This document shows, in pieces, positions 7,384 through 15,850 of a stretch of 31,949 nucleotides of DNA. The notes under the pieces are model-generated. The model was given only the letters and a program-made list of their open reading frames with translations, did not search any database and had not been told where the DNA came from. A program made the position numbers and the translations under genes. How positions within the stretch are numbered: the stretch's first letter is position 1; each line of letters begins with the position of its first letter. Origin of the DNA: Flavobacteriales bacterium UBA1112 (lineage in GTDB: Bacteria; Bacteroidota; Bacteroidia; Flavobacteriales_D; Sanyastnellaceae); assembly GCA_002313415.1 (NCBI GenBank), contig DCBH01000076.1:1-31949 (forward strand), in the 5' to 3' direction.

Positions 7384-8100
7384 TTAGAATTCAATCTCCT
7401 GACCTTCCAAGAGATCAAATCTTCGCCTCATCCACCCTGCACAAACGTATATCAAGGGGGTATCAGCAGCTGCAACAAGAGATTTGAAGAGAACGCCATT
7501 GACAAGCAGCGTCCCAAATCGATCCCAACCAAGTTCTCCCACTGCGCACAGCAACACAAGCACTGCTGAGGTGTCCACCACCTGGGAAGGGATGGTCGAC
7601 AAGTTGTTTCTCAACCAGAGGTGCTTCCCGTCAGTCACGCGCTTCCAAAAGTGAAAGATTCGGACGTCGATGAACTGAGCCAAAAGGTATGCGGCCATGC
7701 TCGCACCTACGGCAACGGCTGTTTGGCCAAAGACATGGTCAAAATCAACATCAGAAACGGGAGACCACACGGTCGCCTCTACGGCGCCCGCGACGGACAC
7801 GATGAGGAGGACAAAGAAGGAAGCAAACAATCCTGAAACAACCACGAGATTGGCCTTTTTTTTGCCATAGATTTCGCTGATCACGTCAGTGACTAGGAAC
7901 GTCAGGGGATAGGGCAAAAGACCTACACTTTGCTCAAATGCAAATCCACCAAGATCCCAAATGAAGAACTTGCGAAAAATGAGATTGCAGGAGATCAGGC
8001 TGGCAATGAACATCCCTGCGAGCACAACAAAAACGATGATTGCGAATTCTTTGTCTTTTCCGTCAAGAATTTTGGGGGAACTGTATGAAAGAAGGTTCAT
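7384..8100 (-). CDS. Queuosine precursor transporter-type membrane protein (VUT/YhhQ family)
   Basis: A 238-residue protein with about six membrane helices. The segment LPYPLTFLVTDVISEIYGKKKA is the signature of the YhhQ/VUT_1 family (residues about 55-76), followed by hydrophobic helices, LLAQFIDVRIFHFWKR and RNNLSTIPSQVVDTSA. E. coli YhhQ imports the queuosine precursors preQ0/preQ1; the family is otherwise called 'vitamin uptake transporter'. I infer the same role here, but no queuosine genes are in the window and no preQ1 riboswitch is visible. The ATG at 8100 overlaps the tilS stop as ATGA, which fixes the start and suggests translational coupling. A longer open frame runs to 8196 inside tilS and is not needed. 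Confidence 0.88.
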   Translation of the reverse strand: MNLLSYSSPKILDGKDKEFAIIVFVVLAGMFIASLISCNLIFRKFFIWDLGGFAFEQSVGLLPYPLTFLVTDVISEIYGKKKANLVVVSGLFASFFVLLIVSVAGAVEATVWSPVSDVDFDHVFGQTAVAVGASMAAYLLAQFIDVRIFHFWKRVTDGKHLWLRNNLSTIPSQVVDTSAVLVLLCAVGELGWDRFGTLLVNGVLFKSLVAAADTPLIYVCAGWMRRRFDLLEGQEIEF

Positions 8101-9440
8101 GGGACGGGATGAAATGAGATGGATAATCCTGCTTGCCCTTGATAAGTTCCCGGATTGAGGCGTGCGTGCTCCGAAATTTTGTGCCCAACGACCCACAAGA
8201 TTTTGCCGTCTTTTTCTCGTTCTAAAACCAATGCACTGGGACGAATTCTAGGAGATAATTTGGCTTGTGTGAGAACATCGCTGATTTTGGTTTGGCCGTC
8301 CATACCAAGGGGTTGGATGCGATCGCCATGTTGCCAAGAACGGATGGTCACGGGCAGCCAAGCTGAAGGAAGCCAACATTGATTTAAACCTAGACCGTTT
8401 GTGGATTCTGGACAAGTTGCAGTTTCCCATTGACAGGTTCCAAATGGCGTTTTCTTTGTTCCATTCTCCTCACACGTCTGTAGAGTCAGGGGATGAGTTG
8501 CCTGCCTTGTTTTGTTCGATTCAACCACAAGTGTATTTCGGTCTCGGACAATGCGATGGATTCCTTGTTCCACAACACTGCCCACTTGACTCTCGATGAG
8601 ATCGAGTGCTCGTCGAGCACTGCCTAGGCTCCAACCTTCTTTAGAGAGTGACCGAAGAAAGGCCTCTCGCGCCCATGCTTGGCTTTTCAGCGCTTCGATG
8701 CTCCAGAGACCGGGTTCTGATTCGGCTTCGAGACGGGTTTGTTGGAGCACGGAATTCGCCAAATTGCTGAGTTCCGTCGCGCGTGTCGCCAGGTCGATTA
8801 GATGCTCGAGTGTTCCAGGTCTCAATTCTTCCATCAATGGCAAAACCTCATGGCGAATGCGGTTGCGCAGGTAGGTTGGGGATTTGTTGCTCGAATCTTC
8901 ACGCCATCTCCATTTCATGGATGTTGCCAAAGCAATCAGGTCACGTTTCCGCACCCCCAACATGGGCCGTACGTAGAGACCCTCGCGCAAAGCCATGCCT
9001 TTCACAGCCCACGGATCAGCGCTGCGCATGGCATGAAGCAGATACGTCTCTGCCTGGTCGTCGGCATGATGTCCCGTAATGACAGCTACAGCATCGTGCC
9101 GAGAACACAATGATTCAAACCAAGTCTGTCGCGCCTTGCGCGCCTCTCCCTGAAATCCTTGCGGAAGGCCTTTGAGCTTCTTTGCTTCGAGCTCCAACAA
9201 TTCGAATTTGCATTGGTGTTGGGACGCCCAATTGGCGACAGCCTCACGGTCGCCATCACTCTCAGCACCGCGCGCGCCGTGGTCGACATGAGCCACAACT
9301 ACAGTGTGTCCCAAGTTGAGTAGAAGGTGAAGCAAAACCGTTGAGTCGCATCCACCACTTGCTGCCACAATCAACTTGGAAGGATCGGGAATCCCTGCGT
9401 CTGACAGCGAGCGTTGAACGTGTTGCTGCAGATCTTTCAT
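8097..9440 (-). CDS. tilS: tRNA(Ile)-lysidine synthase TilS
   Basis: A 447-residue cytoplasmic enzyme that converts C34 of the tRNA(Ile) CAU anticodon to lysidine, using ATP and lysine, so that AUA is read as isoleucine. The N-type ATP pyrophosphatase P-loop SGGCDST lies at residues 28-34. VVAHVDHGARG, ITGHHADDQAETYLLHAMR and WREDSSNKSPTYLRNRIRH (three separate conserved blocks) follow, and the C-terminal TilS domain ends with KILWVVGHKISEHARL. The ATG at 9440 overlaps the pabB stop as ATGA. A longer frame to 9482 would intrude into pabB. The gene is essential in most bacteria. Neighbours pabB and the transporter appear co-translated with it. Confidence 0.95.
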   Translation of the reverse strand: MKDLQQHVQRSLSDAGIPDPSKLIVAASGGCDSTVLLHLLLNLGHTVVVAHVDHGARGAESDGDREAVANWASQHQCKFELLELEAKKLKGLPQGFQGEARKARQTWFESLCSRHDAVAVITGHHADDQAETYLLHAMRSADPWAVKGMALREGLYVRPMLGVRKRDLIALATSMKWRWREDSSNKSPTYLRNRIRHEVLPLMEELRPGTLEHLIDLATRATELSNLANSVLQQTRLEAESEPGLWSIEALKSQAWAREAFLRSLSKEGWSLGSARRALDLIESQVGSVVEQGIHRIVRDRNTLVVESNKTRQATHPLTLQTCEENGTKKTPFGTCQWETATCPESTNGLGLNQCWLPSAWLPVTIRSWQHGDRIQPLGMDGQTKISDVLTQAKLSPRIRPSALVLEREKDGKILWVVGHKISEHARLNPGTYQGQAGLSISFHPVP

Positions 9441-10732
9441 CGCGCCATGCATTCGCGAAGTGCCTCTGCTTTGAGGAGACATTCCTGATATTCATTTTCT
9501 GCATTTGCAAGCAAGGTGATGGCTCCTCCAAACGTGGCGTCTACCCTTCCTGTATCGGCACGATGCATCAAAGACCTGATGACCACGTTCAAGTCCCAAT
9601 CGCCATCAGGAGATACATAGCCAATGGTGCCACTGTAAATGCCGCGCCCTGACTCTTCGAGCGCAGCAATGTGTCGCATGGCACTGAGCTTGGGTGCTCC
9701 AGTCATCGAGCCCATGGGGAATGTGGCGCGCATGATTTCCAACGGTGAGACGTTCTCAGTCAAAGTGCATGAAATAGAACTGATCATCTGATGCACGGTC
9801 GAAAAGGTATGAATGCCAAACAACTCGTCCACAGTCACTGAATTTGGGGCAGCGATGCGACTGAGGTCGTTCCGAACCAGATCTACAATCATGACATTTT
9901 CAGCCCTTTCTTTTTCACTGGAAGCCAAGGCTTGCTTCAGCGCTTGGTCTTCTTCTTTGGTTTTGCCGCGCTTGACTGTCCCCTTGATGGGATGGGAATG
10001 CAAAGTGTTGCCGCGTTTGGCCAAGTAACGTTCGGGGCTGGCGCAAATGGTGCGCCATGGACCCGCTTGCACATAGGCACTGTAGGGAGCCTTTGTATGT
10101 GAAGCTAGGCGTTCAAAGATGGACCAGCTTGCGTATGCAGGTGCTTTCCCCGTCCAGGGCATGCACAGGTTCATCTCGTAGATGTCACCGCGCTGCAAAG
10201 CTCGGTGGACCTCATTGAATTTGGCATGATATGCCTCTTGCGTCCAACACGCTTCGAGGGGGGCCCAATCTCCCTCTGCTTCTGTGGATGATCTTTTCCG
10301 TTCTTCGTCCGATGAGGTTAAAAGTTGCATGATGTCAAAGGCCCACGGGTGTGTGATTCCAGCTACAATTTGGGGGTCAGCAACTCCAGAGGCCCATTCT
10401 ACAACAATCTCAGGCTCCCACCAGCACATCAAGGGCCACCCACCCGGGTGACTAGGAATGGTTTGATGACGTTGATTGTCATCGAGAAGACCCAAACTTT
10501 CGTGAAGGTCATACCCCAGCCACCCGAATGCCCACGAGCTCTGTTTTTGAGTTTCATCGATGAAGGCATTCCACGCGCTCCAATCCCCGGGTCTCGACGA
10601 TTCCACAAGCAAGCGGCGTTTCTTTCCTATCCCCAACAAGGAGCGACCCTGGATGCGCTCATCCCACAGGAGGACCACATGTTCATGTCGATCACAAAGA
10701 CCTTGCAATGGAGGCAAAGCACGCACGTTCAT
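9437..10732 (-). CDS. pabB: Aminodeoxychorismate synthase component I (PabB)
   Basis: A 431-residue chorismate-binding enzyme. It carries PIKGTVKRGKTKEED, the PIKGT motif that distinguishes aminodeoxychorismate synthases from anthranilate synthases. ENVMIVDLVRNDLSRI, FSTVHQMISSI and FPMGSMTGAPKLSAM follow, with IYSGTIGYVSPDGDWDLNVVIR (about residues 362-383) near the end. It makes 4-amino-4-deoxychorismate from chorismate and ammonia on the way to p-aminobenzoate and folate; the glutaminase partner PabA and lyase PabC are not in the window. The N-terminal third is the less conserved substrate-binding region. It begins 9 bases after the hemH stop and ends overlapping tilS, so it sits inside a tight operon. 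Confidence 0.92.
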   Translation of the reverse strand: MNVRALPPLQGLCDRHEHVVLLWDERIQGRSLLGIGKKRRLLVESSRPGDWSAWNAFIDETQKQSSWAFGWLGYDLHESLGLLDDNQRHQTIPSHPGGWPLMCWWEPEIVVEWASGVADPQIVAGITHPWAFDIMQLLTSSDEERKRSSTEAEGDWAPLEACWTQEAYHAKFNEVHRALQRGDIYEMNLCMPWTGKAPAYASWSIFERLASHTKAPYSAYVQAGPWRTICASPERYLAKRGNTLHSHPIKGTVKRGKTKEEDQALKQALASSEKERAENVMIVDLVRNDLSRIAAPNSVTVDELFGIHTFSTVHQMISSISCTLTENVSPLEIMRATFPMGSMTGAPKLSAMRHIAALEESGRGIYSGTIGYVSPDGDWDLNVVIRSLMHRADTGRVDATFGGAITLLANAENEYQECLLKAEALRECMAR

Positions 10733-10741
10733 GCGCGGAAG

Positions 10742-11824
10742 TTAGGGGTTTGGCTCGCCCAAGGCAACCGAGTCTGGCCGTGGAGTCACGCCCATTCTTT
10801 GACGCACCAGGTCTTCGAGGCCCTGCACCCACGTTGGGTGGTCATTCAAACTGGGGACAAGCTCGACTTTTTCACCTCCATGTTCTTCGAACACTTCTTG
10901 GTATTCTTCACCAATCTCGATGAGGGTTTCGAGGCAATCAGCGACGAAAGCAGGGCTGAATACGAGCAGCCTTTTGTCACCCGCCTTCCCGCGCTCAACA
11001 ATGACATCGTCGCTGAATGGTCTCAGCCATTTGCTGTCGAGACGGCTTTGGAAACATACGGTATAGCGGTCCTCTGCGAGATTCAACCGCGACGCGAGCG
11101 CGCGGCTCGTGGCATAACAAGTCGCTTTGTAACATTGACGGTTGTCCTCGTTGATTTCGTCTGCGCAGCTGTGGTTGGCGCATTGGCGATCCTCATAAAT
11201 CTTATCTACCTGTCGTTCAGGTAGCCCGTGATAGCTGAATAAAATGTGGTCGTAGCTGTCCAGGTCAAATGGAGCAGCCTGTTCCACAAATCCCTTCAAG
11301 TAACCATCAAAATCCCAATATTGGCTGATTGCAACGACCTCGGGGATGACGTACCAACGGCTCAAAATTTTGAATGCTTTTTCTAAGGTTGAACCTGTTG
11401 TTGCAGAGGCATATTGCGCGTAGAGTGGAAGCACACAAATTCGGTCGTAGCAGTCCTTTTCCATTCGAGCCATAACATGGTCCATCGAAGGGTGTTGATA
11501 GCGCATGGCGAGTTCAACTTTTACCTCCCCTCCGAATGCTGAGCGGGCTTCTTCAGTATCGAAACGAAGTTGAAGTTCACGTTGAAGAGACTCTCCGTAC
11601 AACAGGAGTGGTGACCCTTTTTTCGTCCAAACCTTTTTGTATTCGCGGGCACTTCGAAAACGGCGAATGGGTGAAATGATTCCATTGACCAGAATTTTTC
11701 GAGGCAACCACGGGAAATCGATGACGCGACCGTCGCCTAAGAATTCACGTAGATACCTGCCTACGGCGCGAGGTGTTGGCGCATCAGGGGTTCCCAAATT
11801 CACAATGAGGATGCAGGTCTTCAT
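10742..11824 (-). CDS. hemH: Ferrochelatase HemH with a four-cysteine insertion
   Basis: A 360-residue enzyme that inserts Fe(II) into protoporphyrin IX, the last step of protoheme synthesis. The N-terminus MKTCILIVNLGTPDAPTP is typical, the catalytic histidine is in SYHGLPE (His199), and VFSPAFVADCLETLIEIGEEY is the conserved C-terminal block with the acidic metal-site residues (about residues 283-303). Between them four cysteines are spaced C-x4-C-x10-C-x4-C (Cys215, 220, 231, 236), where E. coli-type enzymes have none; this fits an internal [2Fe-2S] site known in some bacterial ferrochelatases. Two adjacent ATGs (11827 and 11824) precede the family N-terminus; I use 11824. It follows lpdA by 35 bases. 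Confidence 0.94.
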   Translation of the reverse strand: MKTCILIVNLGTPDAPTPRAVGRYLREFLGDGRVIDFPWLPRKILVNGIISPIRRFRSAREYKKVWTKKGSPLLLYGESLQRELQLRFDTEEARSAFGGEVKVELAMRYQHPSMDHVMARMEKDCYDRICVLPLYAQYASATTGSTLEKAFKILSRWYVIPEVVAISQYWDFDGYLKGFVEQAAPFDLDSYDHILFSYHGLPERQVDKIYEDRQCANHSCADEINEDNRQCYKATCYATSRALASRLNLAEDRYTVCFQSRLDSKWLRPFSDDVIVERGKAGDKRLLVFSPAFVADCLETLIEIGEEYQEVFEEHGGEKVELVPSLNDHPTWVQGLEDLVRQRMGVTPRPDSVALGEPNP

Positions 11825-11859
11825 CATTAGTCTCATACAAGGCACAACAACCGAAAAGG

Positions 11860-13263
11860 TCAAATGTGCAGCGCGCGATTTTCAGTTGCGGCCAAGGCGG
11901 CCTCTTTTATGGCCTCGGTAAACGTGGGGTGGGCGTGACTCATTCGTGAGATGTCTTCAGCGCTTGCTCGGAATTCCATGGCCACCACGGCCTCGGCAAT
12001 CATATCTGCCGCACGCGGTCCACACATATGCACACCGAGGATCTCATCGGTTTCTGCATGGGCTAGCACTTTGACCAGGCCATCGGTGTCCATACTTGCG
12101 CGAGCACGTCCACTGGCTTTGAAGGGGAAACTGCCGCTCTTGTAAGGCACGGCATCAATCTTCAATTGTTCCTCGGTGGCACCGACACCGGCCACTTCGG
12201 GCCATGTGTATACCACGTTGGGAATCAGGTTGTAGTCTATGTGAGGATGTTGGCCTGCGATGGTTTCAGCTGCAAAGACACCCTCTTCCTCTGCTTTGTG
12301 CGCCAACATGGCACCACGAACGACGTCTCCAATCGCAAAAATGTGGGGGATGCTTGTCCGCATGTGGGCATCGACAGCGATGCGTCCACGATCGTCGGTA
12401 ACCAAACCAACTGCCTCGAGATTGAGGCCGGATGTGTAGGGCTTACGTCCCACGCTGACGAGGCAATACTCTGCCTTGAATGTCACCTCTTCTCCTTTTT
12501 TGGAATCTGCTTTGACAGTCACACTTCGACCTGTAGCAGTGACCTCTTTGACGCCGTGATTCAGATGAAATTTCGCCCCAAGTTTTTTCATGGACCGCAT
12601 CAGTTCTTTTCCCATGGCACGATCCATCGTCGGGATAATGCTGTCAGCGTATTCTACCACATTGACTTCCGTCCCGAGTCGGGCATACACTGAGCCTAGT
12701 TCGAGCCCAATGACTCCTCCGCCGATGACAATCATGGATTTTGGAAGCCTGGGAAGATTCAGGGCCTCAGTGCTTGTGATGACCCGCTTTTTGTCAACTT
12801 GGATGAATGGCAATGTGTTGGGTTTGCTCCCCGTGGCAATGATGACGTGACTGGCACCAATTTGCTTGGCTTTTCCTTTGGCCGGTGTCACTGCGATGGT
12901 GGTGGCATCGACAAAAGAGCCCTTTCCGTGATGAACGTCGATGTTGTTTTTTTTCATCAGGAAGTTGATTCCCTCTGTGGTTTGGGACACCACGTCGCTC
13001 TTGCGGGCAATCATCTGAGGAAAATCGATGCCGAGTGAGCCCAATTCAATGCCGTGTGTGGCAAATTGCTCCTTGGCTTGGTGGTAGTGTTCCGAGCTGT
13101 CCAACAAGGCTTTGGAAGGGATGCACCCCACGTTCAAACACGTCCCTCCCAAGGTGTCATATTTTTCCACCAAGGCGGTGCGCATTCCGAGCTGAGCTGC
13201 ACGAATGGCCGCCACGTATCCTCCGGGGCCACTTCCGATGACAACGACGTCATAGTTTTCCAT
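11860..13263 (-). CDS. lpdA: Dihydrolipoyl dehydrogenase (E3)
   Basis: A 467-residue FAD flavoprotein that reoxidises dihydrolipoamide in 2-oxo acid dehydrogenase complexes and reduces NAD+. It has the N-terminal FAD fold VVIGSGPGGYVAAI, the redox disulfide GGTCLNVGC (Cys42 and Cys47), the NAD-binding VIGGGVIGLELGSVYARLG, and the C-terminal SHAHPTFTEAI with the His-Glu catalytic pair. The length is as expected. The ATG at 13263 gives the family start MENYDVVVIG; a longer frame to 13326 exists. An exact TAnnTTTG element lies 4 bases upstream. It is the first gene of the minus-strand run and diverges from the exporter gene. With sucA and sucB about 4.5 kb away it could complete 2-oxoglutarate dehydrogenase. 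Confidence 0.96.
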   Translation of the reverse strand: MENYDVVVIGSGPGGYVAAIRAAQLGMRTALVEKYDTLGGTCLNVGCIPSKALLDSSEHYHQAKEQFATHGIELGSLGIDFPQMIARKSDVVSQTTEGINFLMKKNNIDVHHGKGSFVDATTIAVTPAKGKAKQIGASHVIIATGSKPNTLPFIQVDKKRVITSTEALNLPRLPKSMIVIGGGVIGLELGSVYARLGTEVNVVEYADSIIPTMDRAMGKELMRSMKKLGAKFHLNHGVKEVTATGRSVTVKADSKKGEEVTFKAEYCLVSVGRKPYTSGLNLEAVGLVTDDRGRIAVDAHMRTSIPHIFAIGDVVRGAMLAHKAEEEGVFAAETIAGQHPHIDYNLIPNVVYTWPEVAGVGATEEQLKIDAVPYKSGSFPFKASGRARASMDTDGLVKVLAHAETDEILGVHMCGPRAADMIAEAVVAMEFRASAEDISRMSHAHPTFTEAIKEAALAATENRALHI

Positions 13264-13267
13264 GGGG

Positions 13268-13275
13268 CAAAGGTA
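13268..13275 (-). promoter_or_regulatory. Candidate -7 promoter element for lpdA
   Basis: On the minus strand TACCTTTG (13275 down to 13268) matches TAnnTTTG exactly and ends 4 bases before the lpdA ATG, predicting transcription from the start codon itself. There is no clear TTG/TTTG at the -33 distance, so confidence is limited. The whole divergent region between lpdA and the exporter gene is only 62 bases, so any promoters must lie here. Confidence 0.35.
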
Positions 13276-13325
13276 ATTCGGAGGTCGAGGTCTGCACCCG
13301 TCCGTTTTGTTTCTTTGCACCCTCA

Positions 13326-15830
13326 ATGTGGTTGCGTATCGCCTTCTTTCTCATTCGTCACCGTTTTTTTACGGTGTTTGTGCTGTTTGTCCTTTCGGTG
13401 TTCATGGGGATGCAAATTCCTCAACTGAAGATGCAGTACAAGTACGGGGGAATTTTGCCGAAGGAGGATCCATCCGAACAGGCTCATGAGCAGTTCTTGG
13501 AGTCCTTTGGTGCAGAGGGCAACGTTTTGGTCATTGGTGTGGAAGACCCTCGATTGCGGACAGCGGAGGGCTTGAATCAATGGCACAAACTTGCAGAGGA
13601 CATTCGCGCTTTGCGCGTAACGGTGGACGGCAAGCCGACCGTAATCATTGACTCGGTTTTTGCCATTACCAATGCGTTTGAGGTGCTCAAGCACCCTGCT
13701 GAAAAGTCCTTTTTGTTGCAGCCGGTGGCACCTGACATGGTCGATGTACAACCCAATGCACCGCCATTGACAGATGACAGGGCCAACGAGATTGTGGACA
13801 GGGTAAGGTCGCTGCCTTTTTATGATGGGTTGCTCTACAATCCGGAGAACGAGGCGACCTTAATGATGGTCATATTCAACCACGACATGCTTAATTCCGC
13901 CAAGCGTGGACGCATCGTGGAAGACATCATTGAAACCTCAGATCGGTGGGCAGCACAGACAGGCATCCAAACATACCTCAGCGGCCTCCCATTCATCCGA
14001 ATTTCGATGACCAACAAGGTCAAGGGGGAGTTGGGATATTTCATTGGTGCAGCCATCGCCGTGACTGCGCTGTTGTTGTTTCTTTTCTTCAGGAATTTAG
14101 CTGTGGTGAGCGTATGCCTGACGGTGGTCACAGTGGGTGTGATTTGGTCCTTGGGAATCATCAATCTGCTTGACTACAAACTCACGTTGTTGATGTCACT
14201 CATCCCACCCTTGATGATTGTCATTGGAGTTCCCAACTGCATTTATCTCGTCAACAAGTATCAGGCGGAATTCAAGAGGCACGGCAACAAGATGTTGGCT
14301 TTGCAACGCATGGTGACCAAGGTGGGCAATGCGACGTTGTTGACCAATGCCACGACTGCGTTGGGCTTTGCGACCTTCATCTTTACCCACAGCCCCATAT
14401 TGGTGGAATTTGGCGCAGTTTCTTCTTTGAGCATCATGGTTGCGTTTGGGATTAGCATTGTTCTGATTCCGGCACTTTTCACCGTTTTGCCCGAGCCGCG
14501 GGATCGCCATTTGACGCACCTAGACCGGGTCTGGTTAGATCGAGTTGTGGGCATCTTTGTTTCGACTGTGCAGGGGAATCGTTCCAAGGTCTATGCAGCG
14601 GCTTTTACGGTGGCCTTATTGAGTGGTTGGGGCATGACTCAAATGGTAACCACAGGCAACATTGTAGACGATTTGCCTGACGAAGATCGCGTGCTCTTGG
14701 ACCTTGCATGGCTCGAATCGAAATTCCGAGGTGTCATGCCCTTTGAGGTGTTGATCGATGGGAAAAAGCCGGGTCAAATTTTGAGTCCAGCCAATCTCAA
14801 GCGGATTGAAAAGTTTCAAAATCTTCTCCGAAAATATCCCGAGTTCTCGCGCAGTTTGAGCGCTGTGGATGCGGTCAAGTTTGGGGTTCAGGCCTTTTAC
14901 GAAGGGGATCCAGATCGATACCGCTTGCCGTTGAGACATGAACGAAGTTTCATCGCACCCTATTTTCGAGGAAGTGAGTCCGCGGCTTCCGACATTGATG
15001 TGGCGAATGCAGTGACCAGCAACTTTGTCGATTCTTCCAAAACAGTGACCCGCGTTTCGGCAAACATGGCCGATGTCGGGACCTTAGAAATGGAAAAGTT
15101 GGTCGCTGACCTTCAGCCACGCATCGACAGCATATTTCCCCCTGAGCGTTTCAACCTGACCATCACGGGCACGAGTGTCTTGTTTTTGAAGGGCACCAAT
15201 TATCTCGTGAAAAACCTTGCCATTTCAATGACTTTGGCGATTCTCGTGATTGCATTGGTCATGGCCTCTCTTTTCAAAAGCGCTCGCATGGTGGGAATTG
15301 CACTTGTCCCCAATTTGCTGCCCTTGCTATTTACTGCAGGAGTCATGGGCTGGACGGGAATTCCAATCAAGCCATCGACCATTTTGGTCTTTTCAGTGGC
15401 CTTTGGGATTTCTGTAGATGACACCATACACTTTTTGGCCAAATACCGACAGGAACTTCAAGCCAATGGTTGGAACATTCGAGCAGCAGTCTTGGCCGCT
15501 GTGCGGGAAACCGGTGTGAGTATGATGTACACGTCGATTGTGCTGTTCTTTGGGTTCCTCATGTTCGCGATGAGTGAATTCGATGGTACTCGTTCGCTAG
15601 GCTTGTTGGTTTCTGTCACCCTTTTTGTTGCCATGTTCACCAACCTCATGTTGTTGCCCTCGCTCTTGATGAGCTTTGCTCAATACGTGACGACCAAAAC
15701 ATTCAGTGAGCCATTCTTCGATTTGTTGGAAGAAGAAGACATGTTGTCATTGGATGACCTTCAAGTTCAAAAAGGAATTAGCCCAGGGAAGGGGGAGGAA
15801 CAGCATGAAGACCTGAGAGGTCGCGGTTGA
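13326..15830 (+). CDS. RND superfamily exporter (MMPL/COG1033 type)
   Basis: An 834-residue inner-membrane protein in two similar halves. Each half has one membrane helix, a large periplasmic domain, then a bundle of about five helices, giving about 12 helices in all. Helix 1 lies at residues 13-31. The first bundle contains LMIVIGVPNCIYLVNKY and ALGFATFIFTHSPILVEFG; the second contains FSVAFGISVDDTIHFLAKYR and FFGFLMFAMSEFDGTRSLG. The Asp pair in GISVDD fits the proton-relay position of RND proteins and is absent from the first half. Members of this group move lipids, hopanoids or other hydrophobic compounds; the substrate here is unknown. No membrane-fusion or TolC-type partner is adjacent. 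The protein starts at the ATG at 13326 and ends 20 bases before rfbA. Confidence 0.88.
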   Translation: MWLRIAFFLIRHRFFTVFVLFVLSVFMGMQIPQLKMQYKYGGILPKEDPSEQAHEQFLESFGAEGNVLVIGVEDPRLRTAEGLNQWHKLAEDIRALRVTVDGKPTVIIDSVFAITNAFEVLKHPAEKSFLLQPVAPDMVDVQPNAPPLTDDRANEIVDRVRSLPFYDGLLYNPENEATLMMVIFNHDMLNSAKRGRIVEDIIETSDRWAAQTGIQTYLSGLPFIRISMTNKVKGELGYFIGAAIAVTALLLFLFFRNLAVVSVCLTVVTVGVIWSLGIINLLDYKLTLLMSLIPPLMIVIGVPNCIYLVNKYQAEFKRHGNKMLALQRMVTKVGNATLLTNATTALGFATFIFTHSPILVEFGAVSSLSIMVAFGISIVLIPALFTVLPEPRDRHLTHLDRVWLDRVVGIFVSTVQGNRSKVYAAAFTVALLSGWGMTQMVTTGNIVDDLPDEDRVLLDLAWLESKFRGVMPFEVLIDGKKPGQILSPANLKRIEKFQNLLRKYPEFSRSLSAVDAVKFGVQAFYEGDPDRYRLPLRHERSFIAPYFRGSESAASDIDVANAVTSNFVDSSKTVTRVSANMADVGTLEMEKLVADLQPRIDSIFPPERFNLTITGTSVLFLKGTNYLVKNLAISMTLAILVIALVMASLFKSARMVGIALVPNLLPLLFTAGVMGWTGIPIKPSTILVFSVAFGISVDDTIHFLAKYRQELQANGWNIRAAVLAAVRETGVSMMYTSIVLFFGFLMFAMSEFDGTRSLGLLVSVTLFVAMFTNLMLLPSLLMSFAQYVTTKTFSEPFFDLLEEEDMLSLDDLQVQKGISPGKGEEQHEDLRGRG

Positions 15831-15850
15831 CCCTTGTGTATCTTCAAGCC

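Noticed and set aside
10325..11224. A 299-codon open frame on the plus strand
   Set aside because: It lies fully antisense to pabB and hemH, both of which have complete conserved motifs; the translated sequence has no recognisable domain.
15827..15850. TTG start for rfbA at 15827
   Set aside because: The ATG at 15851 begins exactly at the conserved MKGIVLAGGSGTR; the upstream residues are not family sequence.
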